IMG/VR virus record: IMGVR_UViG_3300044648_000212
Location: 1 to 20,699 of that record
Strand: one strand, 5' to 3'
Source: a virus
DNA: 20,699 bases
Shown: piece after piece, positions 5,429 to 12,025 of the stretch
Numbering within the stretch: the first letter of the stretch is position 1
Layout: every line of letters begins with the position of its first letter
The notes under the pieces: model-generated
The model's input: the letters and a program-made list of their open reading frames with translations, nothing else
Database searches by the model: none
Told to the model about the DNA's origin: nothing
Translations under genes and position numbers: made by a program

Positions 5429-6322
5429 ATGACCACAGCCGTAGCGACGACCAATAATCAAGTGCAGGTGCCAGCCGATCTACAGGAGAAGGCGTTATTA
5501 GGTGGGGATCTCTCGAAGCTCTCATCCAGTGAACGCCTCTCATTCTATAACTCAGTCTGTACCAGCCTTGGCTTGAATCCTTTAACGCGCCCTTTCGAGT
5601 ATATCCAACTTAACGGCAAGCTCACGTTGTATGCGAGGAAGGATTGCACTGAGCAGTTACGCAGCAATCGCCATATCAGTATTGAGATTGCCTCAAGGGA
5701 AATCGTTGATGGTGTCTATGTGGTCAGGGCTAAGGCTACGCAAACGGCGGTCAGTCAGCTGCAACAGTACAGTGTTCCACGTACTGACGAATCCCTTGGA
5801 GCCGTTGCCATTACTGGATTGAACGGTGAAGCCAAAGCCAATGCCATGATGAAGGCTGAGACGAAGGCGAAACGTAGAGTCACGCTCTCTATCTGCGGCT
5901 TAGGCATGTTGGATGAGACGGAGATTGAAACCATACCGGGAGCGAAGGTCGTTGCTGACCATCTGCCTGGTTCAGCAAAGAATCCGATCTACGATCCCAC
6001 ACAATCACTTAATGCTCCCATAGCAAAGCCAGAGAACGGACCTGTAACGCAGCTGCCTCCTGCTGCCGTTGCCCCTCCACAAGCACAGGATAGCTCTGGC
6101 CCCTATATCGTCAAGATTGGCCGGCAGAAGAATATGCCGGTGACGCAGCTCTCCGATGAGAACTTATCCTGGGTGCTCGGTTATTACCTCGACAAAATCA
6201 GAGACATGCCAAACAGCAAGTTCATGGACGAATGGGAAACAGCAGTGATGGCCCTGCAGGAAGAGAAGGATAAGCGCACCGATTTCAACCGGGAGGCTGA
6301 AGATGCGATGCCCCAAATGTAG
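5429..6322 (+). CDS. Putative single-strand annealing recombinase (RecT/Erf/Rad52-like), 297 aa
   Basis: AAGGAGG precedes ATG 5429. Residues 32-165 form the core: SERLSFYNSVCTSLGLNP, then a beta-rich stretch with LNGKLTLYARKDCTEQLR, and KAETKAKRRVTLSICGLG at 142-159. I recognise this as a phage protein type usually found next to exonucleases. The AETKAKRR segment resembles the AxTRAxxRAL signature of annealing proteins. A Pro-rich linker (about 190-220) leads to a small C-terminal domain (residues 225-290). The annealing role is inferred from context and partial motif resemblance; the family assignment needs a profile search. Confidence 0.6.
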   Translation: MTTAVATTNNQVQVPADLQEKALLGGDLSKLSSSERLSFYNSVCTSLGLNPLTRPFEYIQLNGKLTLYARKDCTEQLRSNRHISIEIASREIVDGVYVVRAKATQTAVSQLQQYSVPRTDESLGAVAITGLNGEAKANAMMKAETKAKRRVTLSICGLGMLDETEIETIPGAKVVADHLPGSAKNPIYDPTQSLNAPIAKPENGPVTQLPPAAVAPPQAQDSSGPYIVKIGRQKNMPVTQLSDENLSWVLGYYLDKIRDMPNSKFMDEWETAVMALQEEKDKRTDFNREAEDAMPQM

Positions 6323-6542
6323 TGGCTTAATTGTCCTGAATCACGATGAATGGCTGTGCCTGAACTGCTCGTATCGGCCGGCGAATGATATACGGCCGGT
6401 CTTTCGTGAGCGGCTTCGCTGTTACTATTGCAATAAGCAACCGCCCGACCTTGAGCGTAGCAACCTCGCCTGTGGTCCCTGTCTCACGAAGCAAGCCAAC
6501 TACAAGCGCAAGAAATTGGTGGGGGTAAGTGATGACGTTTAA
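6303..6542 (+). CDS. Double zinc-ribbon protein, 79 aa
   Basis: GGAGG lies 6 nt before ATG 6303, which overlaps the previous gene by 20 nt. Two four-Cys units are visible: MRCPKCSG with CLNC (residues 3-22) and LRCYYCNK with CGPC (residues 39-60). A basic tail (KQANYKRKK) follows. A duplicated ribbon suggests nucleic-acid binding in the recombination operon; phage proteins of this kind are usually of unknown function. It overlaps the RusA start by 11 nt. Confidence 0.65.
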   Translation: MRCPKCSGLIVLNHDEWLCLNCSYRPANDIRPVFRERLRCYYCNKQPPDLERSNLACGPCLTKQANYKRKKLVGVSDDV

Positions 6543-6915
6543 GCTACTTGGGAACCTACCGAGTGGAAAGAATCGAATCATAGTGACGCGAACAGGAAAG
6601 CGTTTCCCTGACCCTAAGAGCAGGTTCCCTGGTTGGCGAGACGATGCCATGAAGCAATTAGCCGCACAGATGAGTGTCATTGATAAGCCGTACAAGAATT
6701 ACCCATTCACCCATAAATGCAAGCTAGTCGTGGATTACACCCCAGCTGATGCCAGAGTGCGCGATGTAGACGGCATGTTGAGTGCGTTATGTCATGTCCT
6801 GGCCAAGGCCGGAATCGTCAAAGACGATGGCTTAATCCGCGATGTGGAATGGCATGAGTTCCCCATAGACCGTGAGCAGCCTATGGCGGTGGTGACGATA
6901 CGGAGGCTGGCATGA
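6532..6915 (+). CDS. rusA: RusA-family Holliday junction resolvase
   Basis: The 127-residue length is that of RusA. The acidic cluster RDVDGMLSALCHVLAKAG followed by KDDGLIRDVEWHE matches the RusA active site (DxDN...DD), which binds metal and cuts four-way junctions symmetrically. The usual DxDN is DVDG here, a mild change. GTG 6529 directly precedes ATG 6532 and either may serve; GGGGG lies just upstream. It would resolve branched DNA made by the upstream exonuclease and annealing protein before packaging. Its stop overlaps the next start as ATGA. Confidence 0.85.
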   Translation: MTFKLLGNLPSGKNRIIVTRTGKRFPDPKSRFPGWRDDAMKQLAAQMSVIDKPYKNYPFTHKCKLVVDYTPADARVRDVDGMLSALCHVLAKAGIVKDDGLIRDVEWHEFPIDREQPMAVVTIRRLA

Positions 6916-7112
6916 GCAATGATACGCACGCATATATCGGTACAAGGCCATGCGGCTGCACCGTGGCAGTCTGCGTGGATATGGTAGATACGCCGAAAAC
7001 TACAGCCAAAGGTGTGTCAGAGATGATTCGCAATGGCTACGCTGTCACACGGCATCCACTTACTGAACTGCATGACGGCACGATTAAGCTACAACACTGT
7101 GAGCATCAATGA
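6912..7112 (+). CDS. Small Cys-containing phage protein, 66 aa
   Basis: It begins MSNDTHAYIGTRPCGC and continues TVAVCVDM, a beta-rich start, then has a helix (TTAKGVSEMIRNGYAVTRH) and ends in LQHCEHQ. The CGC and a late Cys-His pair could bind metal. It resembles a common small phage protein of unknown function that starts YIGxCxCG. It is coupled to its neighbours by ATGA overlaps on both sides. Confidence 0.6.
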   Translation: MSNDTHAYIGTRPCGCTVAVCVDMVDTPKTTAKGVSEMIRNGYAVTRHPLTELHDGTIKLQHCEHQ

Positions 7113-7252
7113 CCGCTAACGCCTTTGTCTATCTGATGATGACGCTCAATGCCTGTGCCTCCATCGCCTATGTGTGGCAGGGGGAGCCGTGGCGAGCGGT
7201 TTACTGGGCAGCGGCGTTTACGTTGAACCTCTGCGTGGTCAATCTCAAATGA
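7109..7252 (+). CDS. Two-span membrane microprotein, 47 aa
   Basis: ATG 7109 overlaps the upstream stop, and TGA 7250-7252 overlaps the methyltransferase ATG at 7249, so it sits exactly between two genes. Residues 5-21 ([17 protein letters not shown]) and 29-45 ([15 protein letters not shown]) are hydrophobic, joined by WQGEPWR. It may exist mainly to couple translation, or may be a real membrane factor. Function unknown. Confidence 0.55.
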   Translation: MTANAFVYLMMTLNACASIAYVWQGEPWRAVYWAAAFTLNLCVVNLK

Positions 7253-8181
7253 GCCTCCCTAAGCCCTATTACGAAGAGAACGGCATTGTGATTTACAACG
7301 CTGATTGTCGTGAAATCCTCCCCCATTTAGCCCCAGTGGATTTGGTGCTGACTGACCCGCCGTATGGGGTGAGGGATGACCAGTCATGGGACGCCTTAGA
7401 TCAATATGAATTTGCCCGTGTCTCTATGGACTGGATGAGCGGAGCTAAGGGCCTAGCCAGTTCCTTCCTTGTGTTCTCAGTATCATCTGGCCCAATGCGC
7501 CATATCTGTGAACTGCTATTCCCTAAGGTGCGTCAAATCATTTGGCATAAGCCAGAAGGCAGCCAATACACTGGAGCAAGTGAAGCAAAGCTCTGGTATG
7601 CCCACGAAACCATATTCCATTGCCATGACGGTTCAACGTGGGAAGTGGTGCTACCGAAAGCTAGGCGGCTCGCCTCCATATTAAAGGCTGCAAGGGAGAC
7701 GGCTGGCCTGTCGCGTGGTGCTGTTGATATTGCCATCAGGGGCAAGCGTACTGGCCTATGCTATCGGTGGGAAGAGGCGGCATGTATTCCGACCAATGAA
7801 CAGGCCGAACAGCTCAAGGCGCTGTTACGCTTAAATGGTGAGTTTAGCGAGGCTCTACAAGAGGCGTATAGCTCTAGGGATATAGTCCTAGAGAAAGCCG
7901 CAGAGAAAGCCGCAGAGAAAGCCGCAGAGAAAACTGACGTACTGTCTCACCGCACCATAACAAGCCCGCTCCATCCTTGTGAAAAGCCAGTAGGCTTGCT
8001 TTCCGATTTGCTCCTTACTGTTGGCTATGAAGCTGGCACCATCCTAGACCCCTTCATGGGTTCAGGCACTACGCTACGAGCGGCGAAGGATCTAGGCAGG
8101 AAGGCCATTGGTATAGAGATTGAGGAGAAGTATTGCGAGATAGCAGCAAAGCGGTTGGCTCAGGAAGTGTTGCCATTATAG
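7249..8181 (+). CDS. DNA methyltransferase (N6-adenine/N4-cytosine) with inserted HTH-like domain
   Basis: This 310-residue enzyme has motif IV TDPPYG (residues 35-40) before motif [10 protein letters not shown] (267-275), the beta-class order of solitary or phage methyltransferases. Motif X-like HPCEKPVGL (242-250) is also present. Between them, residues 140-198 ([20 protein letters not shown] ... [16 protein letters not shown]) look like an XRE helix-turn-helix rather than a usual target recognition domain. A four-copy EKAA repeat (215-227) follows as a linker. I chose ATG 7249 by its overlap with the upstream TGA; a GTG at 7174 would add 25 poor residues. It probably protects phage DNA from restriction or marks origins. 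Target sequence unknown. Confidence 0.85.
   Translation: MSLPKPYYEENGIVIYNADCREILPHLAPVDLVLTDPPYGVRDDQSWDALDQYEFARVSMDWMSGAKGLASSFLVFSVSSGPMRHICELLFPKVRQIIWHKPEGSQYTGASEAKLWYAHETIFHCHDGSTWEVVLPKARRLASILKAARETAGLSRGAVDIAIRGKRTGLCYRWEEAACIPTNEQAEQLKALLRLNGEFSEALQEAYSSRDIVLEKAAEKAAEKAAEKTDVLSHRTITSPLHPCEKPVGLLSDLLLTVGYEAGTILDPFMGSGTTLRAAKDLGRKAIGIEIEEKYCEIAAKRLAQEVLPL
7891..7932 (+). repeat. 12-bp tandem repeat inside methyltransferase gene
   Basis: GAGAAAGCCGCA is repeated three times exactly, followed by a partial fourth copy (GAGAAA). It encodes the EKAA linker between the HTH-like insert and the C-terminal catalytic half. In-frame copy-number change would only alter linker length. Confidence 0.9.
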
Positions 8182-8189
8182 GAGTCTGA

Positions 8190-8942
8190 ATGCCTGCTAA
8201 ATTTCTCTCCATTAAGAACTTTGAGAAGTATCAGAAGACCAAAGAGAAGGACGGTAATAGACCATGGATCAAATTATGGAAGACGATTTTGAGCGATCCT
8301 GAGTTTATGAACCTGTCCCCACATGACCGTTTTCTCTACATCGGTCTTCTACTTTTAGCCGACGACACCAACAATAAGATATACGCGGACCATACATACC
8401 TTAGACAGAGACTATACATGACACATACAGATGGCATACACGGGGAATACATTGGGCATACAAAACTTAACCTAAGTGCGCTATATCGTTCAGGACTGCT
8501 AAACACATCAAATTTAAGTAGGGTGCTCTCAGAGACAGAGGCAGAGACAGAGGAGAGACAGAGTACAGCTCACGCTGTGGTGTTAGTGGATTTTGATACG
8601 TTCTGGGAACAGTACCCGAGAAAGGTCAGTAAGCAGCAAGCGGTCAAAGCCTGGAAGTCACTCAACCCTGACCACACCCTACTGACCACGATGCTGCAAG
8701 CGCTCGAGAAGCAGAAGCGCTCTGAGCAATGGCAGAAGGACCATGGCAAGTTCATTCCCCATGCGGCTACCTGGCTCAACGGCAAACGCTGGGAGGATGA
8801 ATTAACGCCTAAATACTCACCGCCTGAAGTGCGTAAGCCTGCGGTGATTGTAGACATTCAGCCGCAAATGCCGACGATTGGCAAGGATGAAGCGAGCAGT
8901 ATACTCAAGCGATTAGGCATGACCAGCGTGGGGGAATTATGA
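8190..8942 (+). CDS. Phage replication initiation protein (O/DnaD-like), 250 aa
   Basis: TAGGAG precedes ATG 8190. Residues 1-75 (WIKLWKTILSDPEFMNLSP, then DRFLYIGLLLLADDTNN) match the winged-helix start of phage replication organisers. A variable acidic linker (TEAETEERQS, about 115-125) follows. Residues 133-205 (FDTFWEQYPRKVSKQQAVKA and FIPHAATWLNGKRWEDE) form the C-terminal domain common in these proteins. They bind the origin and recruit host helicase. No helicase loader or polymerase gene is visible in the window. Direct repeats inside the gene may be the origin, as in lambda O. Confidence 0.75.
   Translation: MPAKFLSIKNFEKYQKTKEKDGNRPWIKLWKTILSDPEFMNLSPHDRFLYIGLLLLADDTNNKIYADHTYLRQRLYMTHTDGIHGEYIGHTKLNLSALYRSGLLNTSNLSRVLSETEAETEERQSTAHAVVLVDFDTFWEQYPRKVSKQQAVKAWKSLNPDHTLLTTMLQALEKQKRSEQWQKDHGKFIPHAATWLNGKRWEDELTPKYSPPEVRKPAVIVDIQPQMPTIGKDEASSILKRLGMTSVGEL
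8531..8563 (+). repeat. Three direct repeats AGAGACAGAG within the replication gene
   Basis: AGAGACAGAG occurs at 8531-8540, 8543-8552 and 8554-8563, in the segment encoding the acidic linker of the replication protein. In lambda the origin iterons lie inside gene O at a comparable place, so these may be initiator binding sites. The spacing (12 then 11 bp) is close to one helical turn. They could also simply reflect a low-complexity linker (ETEAETEE). Confidence 0.5.
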
Positions 8943-9037
8943 CTAAACGAGTTGTGATGTGGGCCGATCTAGGGGACTTGGAAATGGCGAAATGGCTGTA
9001 TGACGATGCGAAGAAAGCCATAAGGAGAAAGCGATGA
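8939..9037 (+). CDS. Small hypothetical protein, 32 aa
   Basis: It reads MTKRVVMWADLGDLEMAKWL, then YDDAKKAIRRKR. It is soluble and ends in a basic helix. ATGA overlaps occur with both neighbours, which supports translation as part of the chain. The upstream gene offers GGGGGA as Shine-Dalgarno. No function is recognised. Confidence 0.5.
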   Translation: MTKRVVMWADLGDLEMAKWLYDDAKKAIRRKR

Positions 9038-9732
9038 GTGAGATATTAACCGAAGAACAATACGAGGCGCTGATAGATGACATATTTGGAGATTACTATT
9101 CTGAAGCAACCGAAAAGTTTATTGATGCTTACCGCGCCCTGCACAGCCAGGTGGAGGAGTTGAAGCGTGAGCGGGACAAGTTCAGGGAGGAAACTAAATC
9201 GGCGTCGTTGCAATTCAGTCGATGTGACTTAATTTTCGAGCGTGTAGGTATCGTCCCTCAAGGAGATACTGAATTAGGTCTGCGTCAGTTCTTTGTGAAG
9301 TACCAAGATGTAGAGCGCCAACTGACCGCAGCCCAAGCCAGAATCACGGCGCTGGAGGCTGTCATAGCGAAGCAGCAGTTTAGCATTGAAGATTTATCAA
9401 AGGAACATACCAAGCAAGCGAACAGGGCAACGCAACTGGAAGGGGCGCTGAAGGATGTGATGGCTTTGGTAGACAGAGGCGTACTAGTCCGAAATACCCA
9501 GTCGGATAGTGATGTCATAGCCTTTATGAAGCAGAGCGTCGAGTTAGCGAAGGTCTTACAGCAAGCCCAGCACGCCCTGACGCCTGAGATGCTGAAGAAT
9601 GCAGTGCGTAAGACGTTAGAGCGGGATAATCAATTAGGGCCAGATCGAGGGGTGTACCGCGAATGGTGCCGTGACCCGAAGCTGTGCGAAGGGAAGAACT
9701 ACTGCCCCAAGAAACCCACCTGTGCCGATTAG
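9034..9732 (+). CDS. Coiled-coil protein with C-terminal Cys cluster, 232 aa
   Basis: AAGGAGAAAG precedes ATG 9034. After a short acidic N-terminus (TEEQYEALIDDIFGDYY), residues 37-60 (HSQVEELKRERDKFREE) and 93-145 (ERQLTAAQARITALEAV onward) have heptad character. The last 30 residues hold four Cys (WCRDPKLCEGKNYC and KPTC), possibly one zinc site. No enzymatic motif is seen. It is the last gene before a control region. A structural or regulatory role is possible, but the function is unknown. Confidence 0.65.
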   Translation: MSEILTEEQYEALIDDIFGDYYSEATEKFIDAYRALHSQVEELKRERDKFREETKSASLQFSRCDLIFERVGIVPQGDTELGLRQFFVKYQDVERQLTAAQARITALEAVIAKQQFSIEDLSKEHTKQANRATQLEGALKDVMALVDRGVLVRNTQSDSDVIAFMKQSVELAKVLQQAQHALTPEMLKNAVRKTLERDNQLGPDRGVYREWCRDPKLCEGKNYCPKKPTCAD

Positions 9733-9888
9733 CTGTCAAGTAAAATCTTTATCAACGAATACAGAAATTAACACTTGACAAACGAAAATAAACCTGTATG
9801 CACGTTCTTGAGCATCATTCTGTTCTGAGCAACTAGCGAAGAACAGCCTAGCTGAAAGCGTTATCCCTTGAGTGACAAAATATCCAAG
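9733..9888 (+). promoter_or_regulatory. AT-rich control region with promoter and hairpin
   Basis: The gap contains an inverted pair TGTCAAGT (9733-9740) and ACTTGACA (9773-9780). On the plus strand TTGACA (9775-9780) is followed, 16 nt on, by TATGCA (9797-9802), a plausible sigma70-type promoter for the packaging and accessory genes. Downstream, CTGTTCT (9820-9826) pairs with AGAACAG (9840-9846) as a 7-bp hairpin with a 13-base loop. The stretch 9740-9795 is clearly AT-rich compared with neighbours. TTATCAACG (about 9750-9758) faintly resembles a DnaA box. No gene is visible before 9868/9889. Confidence 0.5.
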
Positions 9889-10032
9889 ATGACGAAAGAG
9901 CAATGGTTCAAACACTCAAGGAAAGCATTTGAGAGAGTGAATAAGGAAGGAAAGAATAGAGTTGGATGCAAGGTCAGTTCTACCAAGCAAGCTCTACGAG
10001 GACTACAACGACTGAAGGAGCTGGGATTGTGA
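9889..10032 (+). CDS. Basic small protein, 47 aa (start uncertain)
   Basis: It starts MTKEQWFKHSRKAFERV and ends QALRGLQRLKELGL, with about 30% Lys/Arg. A TTG at 9868 in the same frame would add seven residues (MSDKISK). Neither start has a strong Shine-Dalgarno. The sequence looks like a small helical DNA-binding or virion-associated protein, but no family is recognised. Its stop overlaps the next GTG start. Confidence 0.45.
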   Translation: MTKEQWFKHSRKAFERVNKEGKNRVGCKVSSTKQALRGLQRLKELGL

Positions 10033-10100
10033 GTGCTGCCTTATTCATCATTGCGTTCTTCATCGTTGTGGCTATTGTCCTTGATTACTACTTCAGCTAA
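10029..10100 (+). CDS. Tiny membrane peptide, 23 aa (GTG start)
   Basis: AAGGAG lies 8 nt before GTG 10029, which overlaps the previous TGA as GTGA. The peptide VSAALFIIAFFIVVAIVLDY followed by YFS is one transmembrane helix with almost no soluble part. Function unknown. It ends 3 nt before the small terminase start and may serve for coupling. Confidence 0.4.
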   Translation: MSAALFIIAFFIVVAIVLDYYFS

Positions 10101-10103
10101 CCA

Positions 10104-10565
10104 ATGCCAACTGAGCTAATGCCTAAAGAAGAGAAGTCCGTAACGAAGCGTATTGATGTCGCTAAGGCATTGAAACTCAGAGTGCAGGGGAACACGTATG
10201 AAGAGATAGCTATTGTGTTCGGAGTGACTAAGGGAGCGGTACACGCTGCGTTGAACAAGTTTGAATCCTTCCTCACTGATGCTGGACAGCCAGGAGTTCT
10301 ACAAGCATTTCAAGACAATAGGGGGCATCTGCTGACAGCCATTGAGATGCGCTTGATGCGGTCCATGGTAGACGAAGAGGCCATTTCAAAAGCCACGCTC
10401 AACAACCGAGCGTATGCATTTCAGCAGATCCATGCAGCTCGAAGACTCGAAGAGGGCAAATCAACAGAGAATGTGAGTGTTCTGGGTAAGCTCATCCTGT
10501 CGGCAGAGGACAACCTAGGGAATACTAAGGGCAAAGCCTCTGCATCTGATCCTGAGACCAAGTAG
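10104..10565 (+). CDS. Small terminase subunit candidate, HTH protein, 153 aa
   Basis: Residues 17-50 (RIDVAKALKLRVQGNTYEEI, then FGVTKGAVHAALNKF) form a helix-turn-helix typical of terminase small subunits and homeodomain-like recombinases. The helical middle part (HLLTAIEMRLMRSMVDEEAI) could be the oligomerisation region, and a Ser/Glu-rich tail follows. A small terminase of this size normally binds the pac or cos site and loads the large subunit. It lies about 5 kb from the large terminase because an accessory cassette lies between. No clear Shine-Dalgarno is seen; an in-frame ATG at 10119 is an alternative start. A transcription regulator is the other possibility. Confidence 0.6.
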   Translation: MPTELMPKEEKSVTKRIDVAKALKLRVQGNTYEEIAIVFGVTKGAVHAALNKFESFLTDAGQPGVLQAFQDNRGHLLTAIEMRLMRSMVDEEAISKATLNNRAYAFQQIHAARRLEEGKSTENVSVLGKLILSAEDNLGNTKGKASASDPETK

Positions 10566-10633
10566 CCCAAAGCTAGGGTTATTTGCGTCACGCATTGCAT
10601 CTCATTGATAGATAAGCAAAGCCAGTGGATAGT

Positions 10634-10783
10634 ATGCGCTACACTGTGCAAATGGGGTTGAGCTGGCTGGTGATCGGACTATGGCCAGCGGGTCCCCTTT
10701 CCCGCTCAGTATTTGGCCGGCTACGGGGGGAAATCCATTCGCTGGAGCTAGAGCAGGTCATGCGGAGAAGTTTTGCTAGCTAA
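10634..10783 (+). CDS. Possible small protein, 49 aa
   Basis: The frame reads MRYTVQMGLSWLVIGLWPAG and then a basic amphipathic part (RSVFGRLRGE, QVMRRSFAS). Its Shine-Dalgarno is poor (GTGGAT). A perfect hairpin, AGCGGG (10687-10692) with CCCGCT (10701-10706), lies within it, enclosed by GGCC pairs (10683, 10715). The stretch could therefore be a structured untranslated leader for the Acb2-like gene instead of coding. Confidence 0.3.
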   Translation: MRYTVQMGLSWLVIGLWPAGPLSRSVFGRLRGEIHSLELEQVMRRSFAS

Positions 10784-10811
10784 AATTCTTCACTTACCTA
10801 AAAGGAGCTAT

Positions 10812-11030
10812 ATGGAAAGCACTTCAGATGAACGAGTAGTGAATAACGTTATGCGCCATCAGTACAAAGTTCTTAGCGAGATTGAGAAGGCGCAAATCGG
10901 TAAGGTGAAAGATTTAGGGCTCACATTCCATGAGTTCTGTGCTCATCTTGGAAAGTCACGCGAGTTGTCGTTAGCGGCTACGAAGATCGAAGAAGCGGTG
11001 ATGTGGGCCGTGAAGCATATTTCCGGCTAA
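10812..11030 (+). CDS. acb2: Acb2-like anti-CBASS cyclic-nucleotide sponge, 72 aa
   Basis: AAAAGGAG precedes ATG 10812. The helical hairpin HQYKVLSEIEKAQIGKVKDLG, then SRELSLAATKIEEAVMWAVK, matches the Acb2 (Tad1-hairpin) family of phage proteins. These form hexamers and bind cyclic di- and trinucleotides, so that CBASS effectors are not activated. Y18 and K33 are 15 residues apart, the same spacing as the ligand-binding Tyr and Lys I recall for Pseudomonas phage Acb2 (Y11 and K26). The typical C-terminal SRELSxAxTKxEEAVMWAVKHI is intact and the length is normal. It would act in the cytoplasm during infection. Ligand preference cannot be read from sequence. An upstream in-frame TTG at 10773 is less likely. 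Confidence 0.85.
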   Translation: MESTSDERVVNNVMRHQYKVLSEIEKAQIGKVKDLGLTFHEFCAHLGKSRELSLAATKIEEAVMWAVKHISG

Positions 11031-11057
11031 AATTTCTTCCTCACTAAAAAGGCCCTA

Positions 11058-11183
11058 ATGTCTTGCTTCCTGTTGAGCATATTCGGTGTTGCCCTGGCAG
11101 TGTTTTTCTACGTACTCGGTGTGGCTGTTGTGAGGGAGTTGATTAAGCAGCAAGCACAGTTTGATCGGGTAGTGAAGAAATGA
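11058..11183 (+). CDS. Small membrane protein, 41 aa
   Basis: AAAAAGG lies about 6 nt before ATG 11058. Residues 2-25 (SCFLLSIFGVALAVFFYVLG) form one transmembrane helix, followed by a short helical tail (RELIKQQAQFDRVVKK). The N-out, C-in orientation predicted by the basic tail resembles other single-span phage peptides. Its stop overlaps the next start as ATGA. Function unknown. Confidence 0.55.
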   Translation: MSCFLLSIFGVALAVFFYVLGVAVVRELIKQQAQFDRVVKK

Positions 11184-11431
11184 GCCTCTGGGACCGTCAT
11201 TCCACGAAGCAATGTGACCCCTTGTCGTGCTGGTACTGCCTGCATCCTGAGCATGATTACTACTGCAATCTGTATTTTCCTGAGAATTGGCAGGCGAAGA
11301 AGCGTAAGGAACGTAGGGTGGACGTAAGCGCGAATCAGCGTCCAACGGGTGGGCTTAGCGGCTCACCCGGCCCAGAAAGCCTCACGAAGGCCCCTAATAG
11401 CCCCGTAGAGCCTTTATCTGAAGGAGAATGA
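11180..11431 (+). CDS. Cys- and Pro-rich hypothetical protein, 83 aa
   Basis: The N-terminal half has a Cys/His/aromatic cluster (QCDPLSCWYCLHPEHDYYC, residues 11-29) that could bind zinc. The C-terminal half is low-complexity and Pro/Ser/Gly-rich (GGLSGSPGPESLTK), probably disordered. Start and stop fit the operon, but the tail composition is odd enough that the true protein could be shorter. Function unknown. Confidence 0.45.
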   Translation: MSLWDRHSTKQCDPLSCWYCLHPEHDYYCNLYFPENWQAKKRKERRVDVSANQRPTGGLSGSPGPESLTKAPNSPVEPLSEGE

Positions 11432-11435
11432 CCTA

Positions 11436-11642
11436 ATGCTTATCTTCCTGGTGTTTCTGCTTATAACGGCCTGTGCGCCTCTTCACTGTGCCGATGGCTT
11501 ACCGCCGCATGTACGGGAAGAGTTGGGCTGCCCACCCCAAATGCCCGTACAGCCCTTCCGCTGCTTTGATGCCTTCGGCAAGGAAGTGCCCTGTATTGAA
11601 GAAATGGACTGCCATGAGGAGCCGAAGGGGAAGGAGTTGTGA
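11436..11642 (+). CDS. Predicted small lipoprotein, 68 aa
   Basis: The signal MLIFLVFLLITAC carries a lipobox (ITAC), so Cys13 would be lipidated and the mature protein anchored facing the periplasm. The mature part has further Cys and many Pro (GLPPHVREELGCPPQMP; CFDAFGKEVPC), with four Cys that could form disulfides. Size and Pro content recall Rz1-type outer-membrane spanins, but no Rz partner is visible next to it and the location is not a lysis cassette. A surface-exclusion lipoprotein is the alternative. Confidence 0.5.
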   Translation: MLIFLVFLLITACAPLHCADGLPPHVREELGCPPQMPVQPFRCFDAFGKEVPCIEEMDCHEEPKGKEL

Positions 11643-12025
11643 AGGTACGGCATAAGGTCAGTGGGAAGGTGGCTGAGGTGCTTGAGGAGTCCCCGCGTTT
11701 CTTTCTGATTCATTGGGGCGAGGAGATGCCGTTGCTGTATACCGATGCATGGCTCAAGGCTGATTGCGTGATTCACCCCACCGAGACCTGGCGTGATGTG
11801 ACGGGGGAATGTGAGGTACAGCCTAACGGAGAAATTTGGCACAAGCACAAGAATGGGTGCGTAACTAACGCAACGTATTATTCCGTGTTCTCAGACCCGG
11901 CTGGCTACCGCCTCCGCAAGGTGCAGGTGATGCAACCAGAAGGTGCTGTGGTGAAGGCTGATGGAATGTTCGGCACGCAATGTCTCGTTACAGACGCCTT
12001 CATCGTGGAGAAGCGTGAGCCATGA
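11639..12025 (+). CDS. Hypothetical protein, 128 aa
   Basis: GGGGAAGGAG precedes GTG 11639, which overlaps the upstream TGA. The first 40 residues (MKVRHKVSGKVAEVLEESPR) look like a small SH3-like beta fold; a second part (GECEVQPNGEIWHKHKNGC) is also beta-rich with Cys and His. No family is recognised. Its TGA overlaps the start of the NeuB-like gene as ATGA, so it could be the first member of the cassette. Confidence 0.55.
   Translation: MKVRHKVSGKVAEVLEESPRFFLIHWGEEMPLLYTDAWLKADCVIHPTETWRDVTGECEVQPNGEIWHKHKNGCVTNATYYSVFSDPAGYRLRKVQVMQPEGAVVKADGMFGTQCLVTDAFIVEKREP

Noticed and set aside
7891-7932. CRISPR-like repeat
   Set aside because: It is a 12-bp in-frame tandem repeat without spacers, encoding a protein linker.
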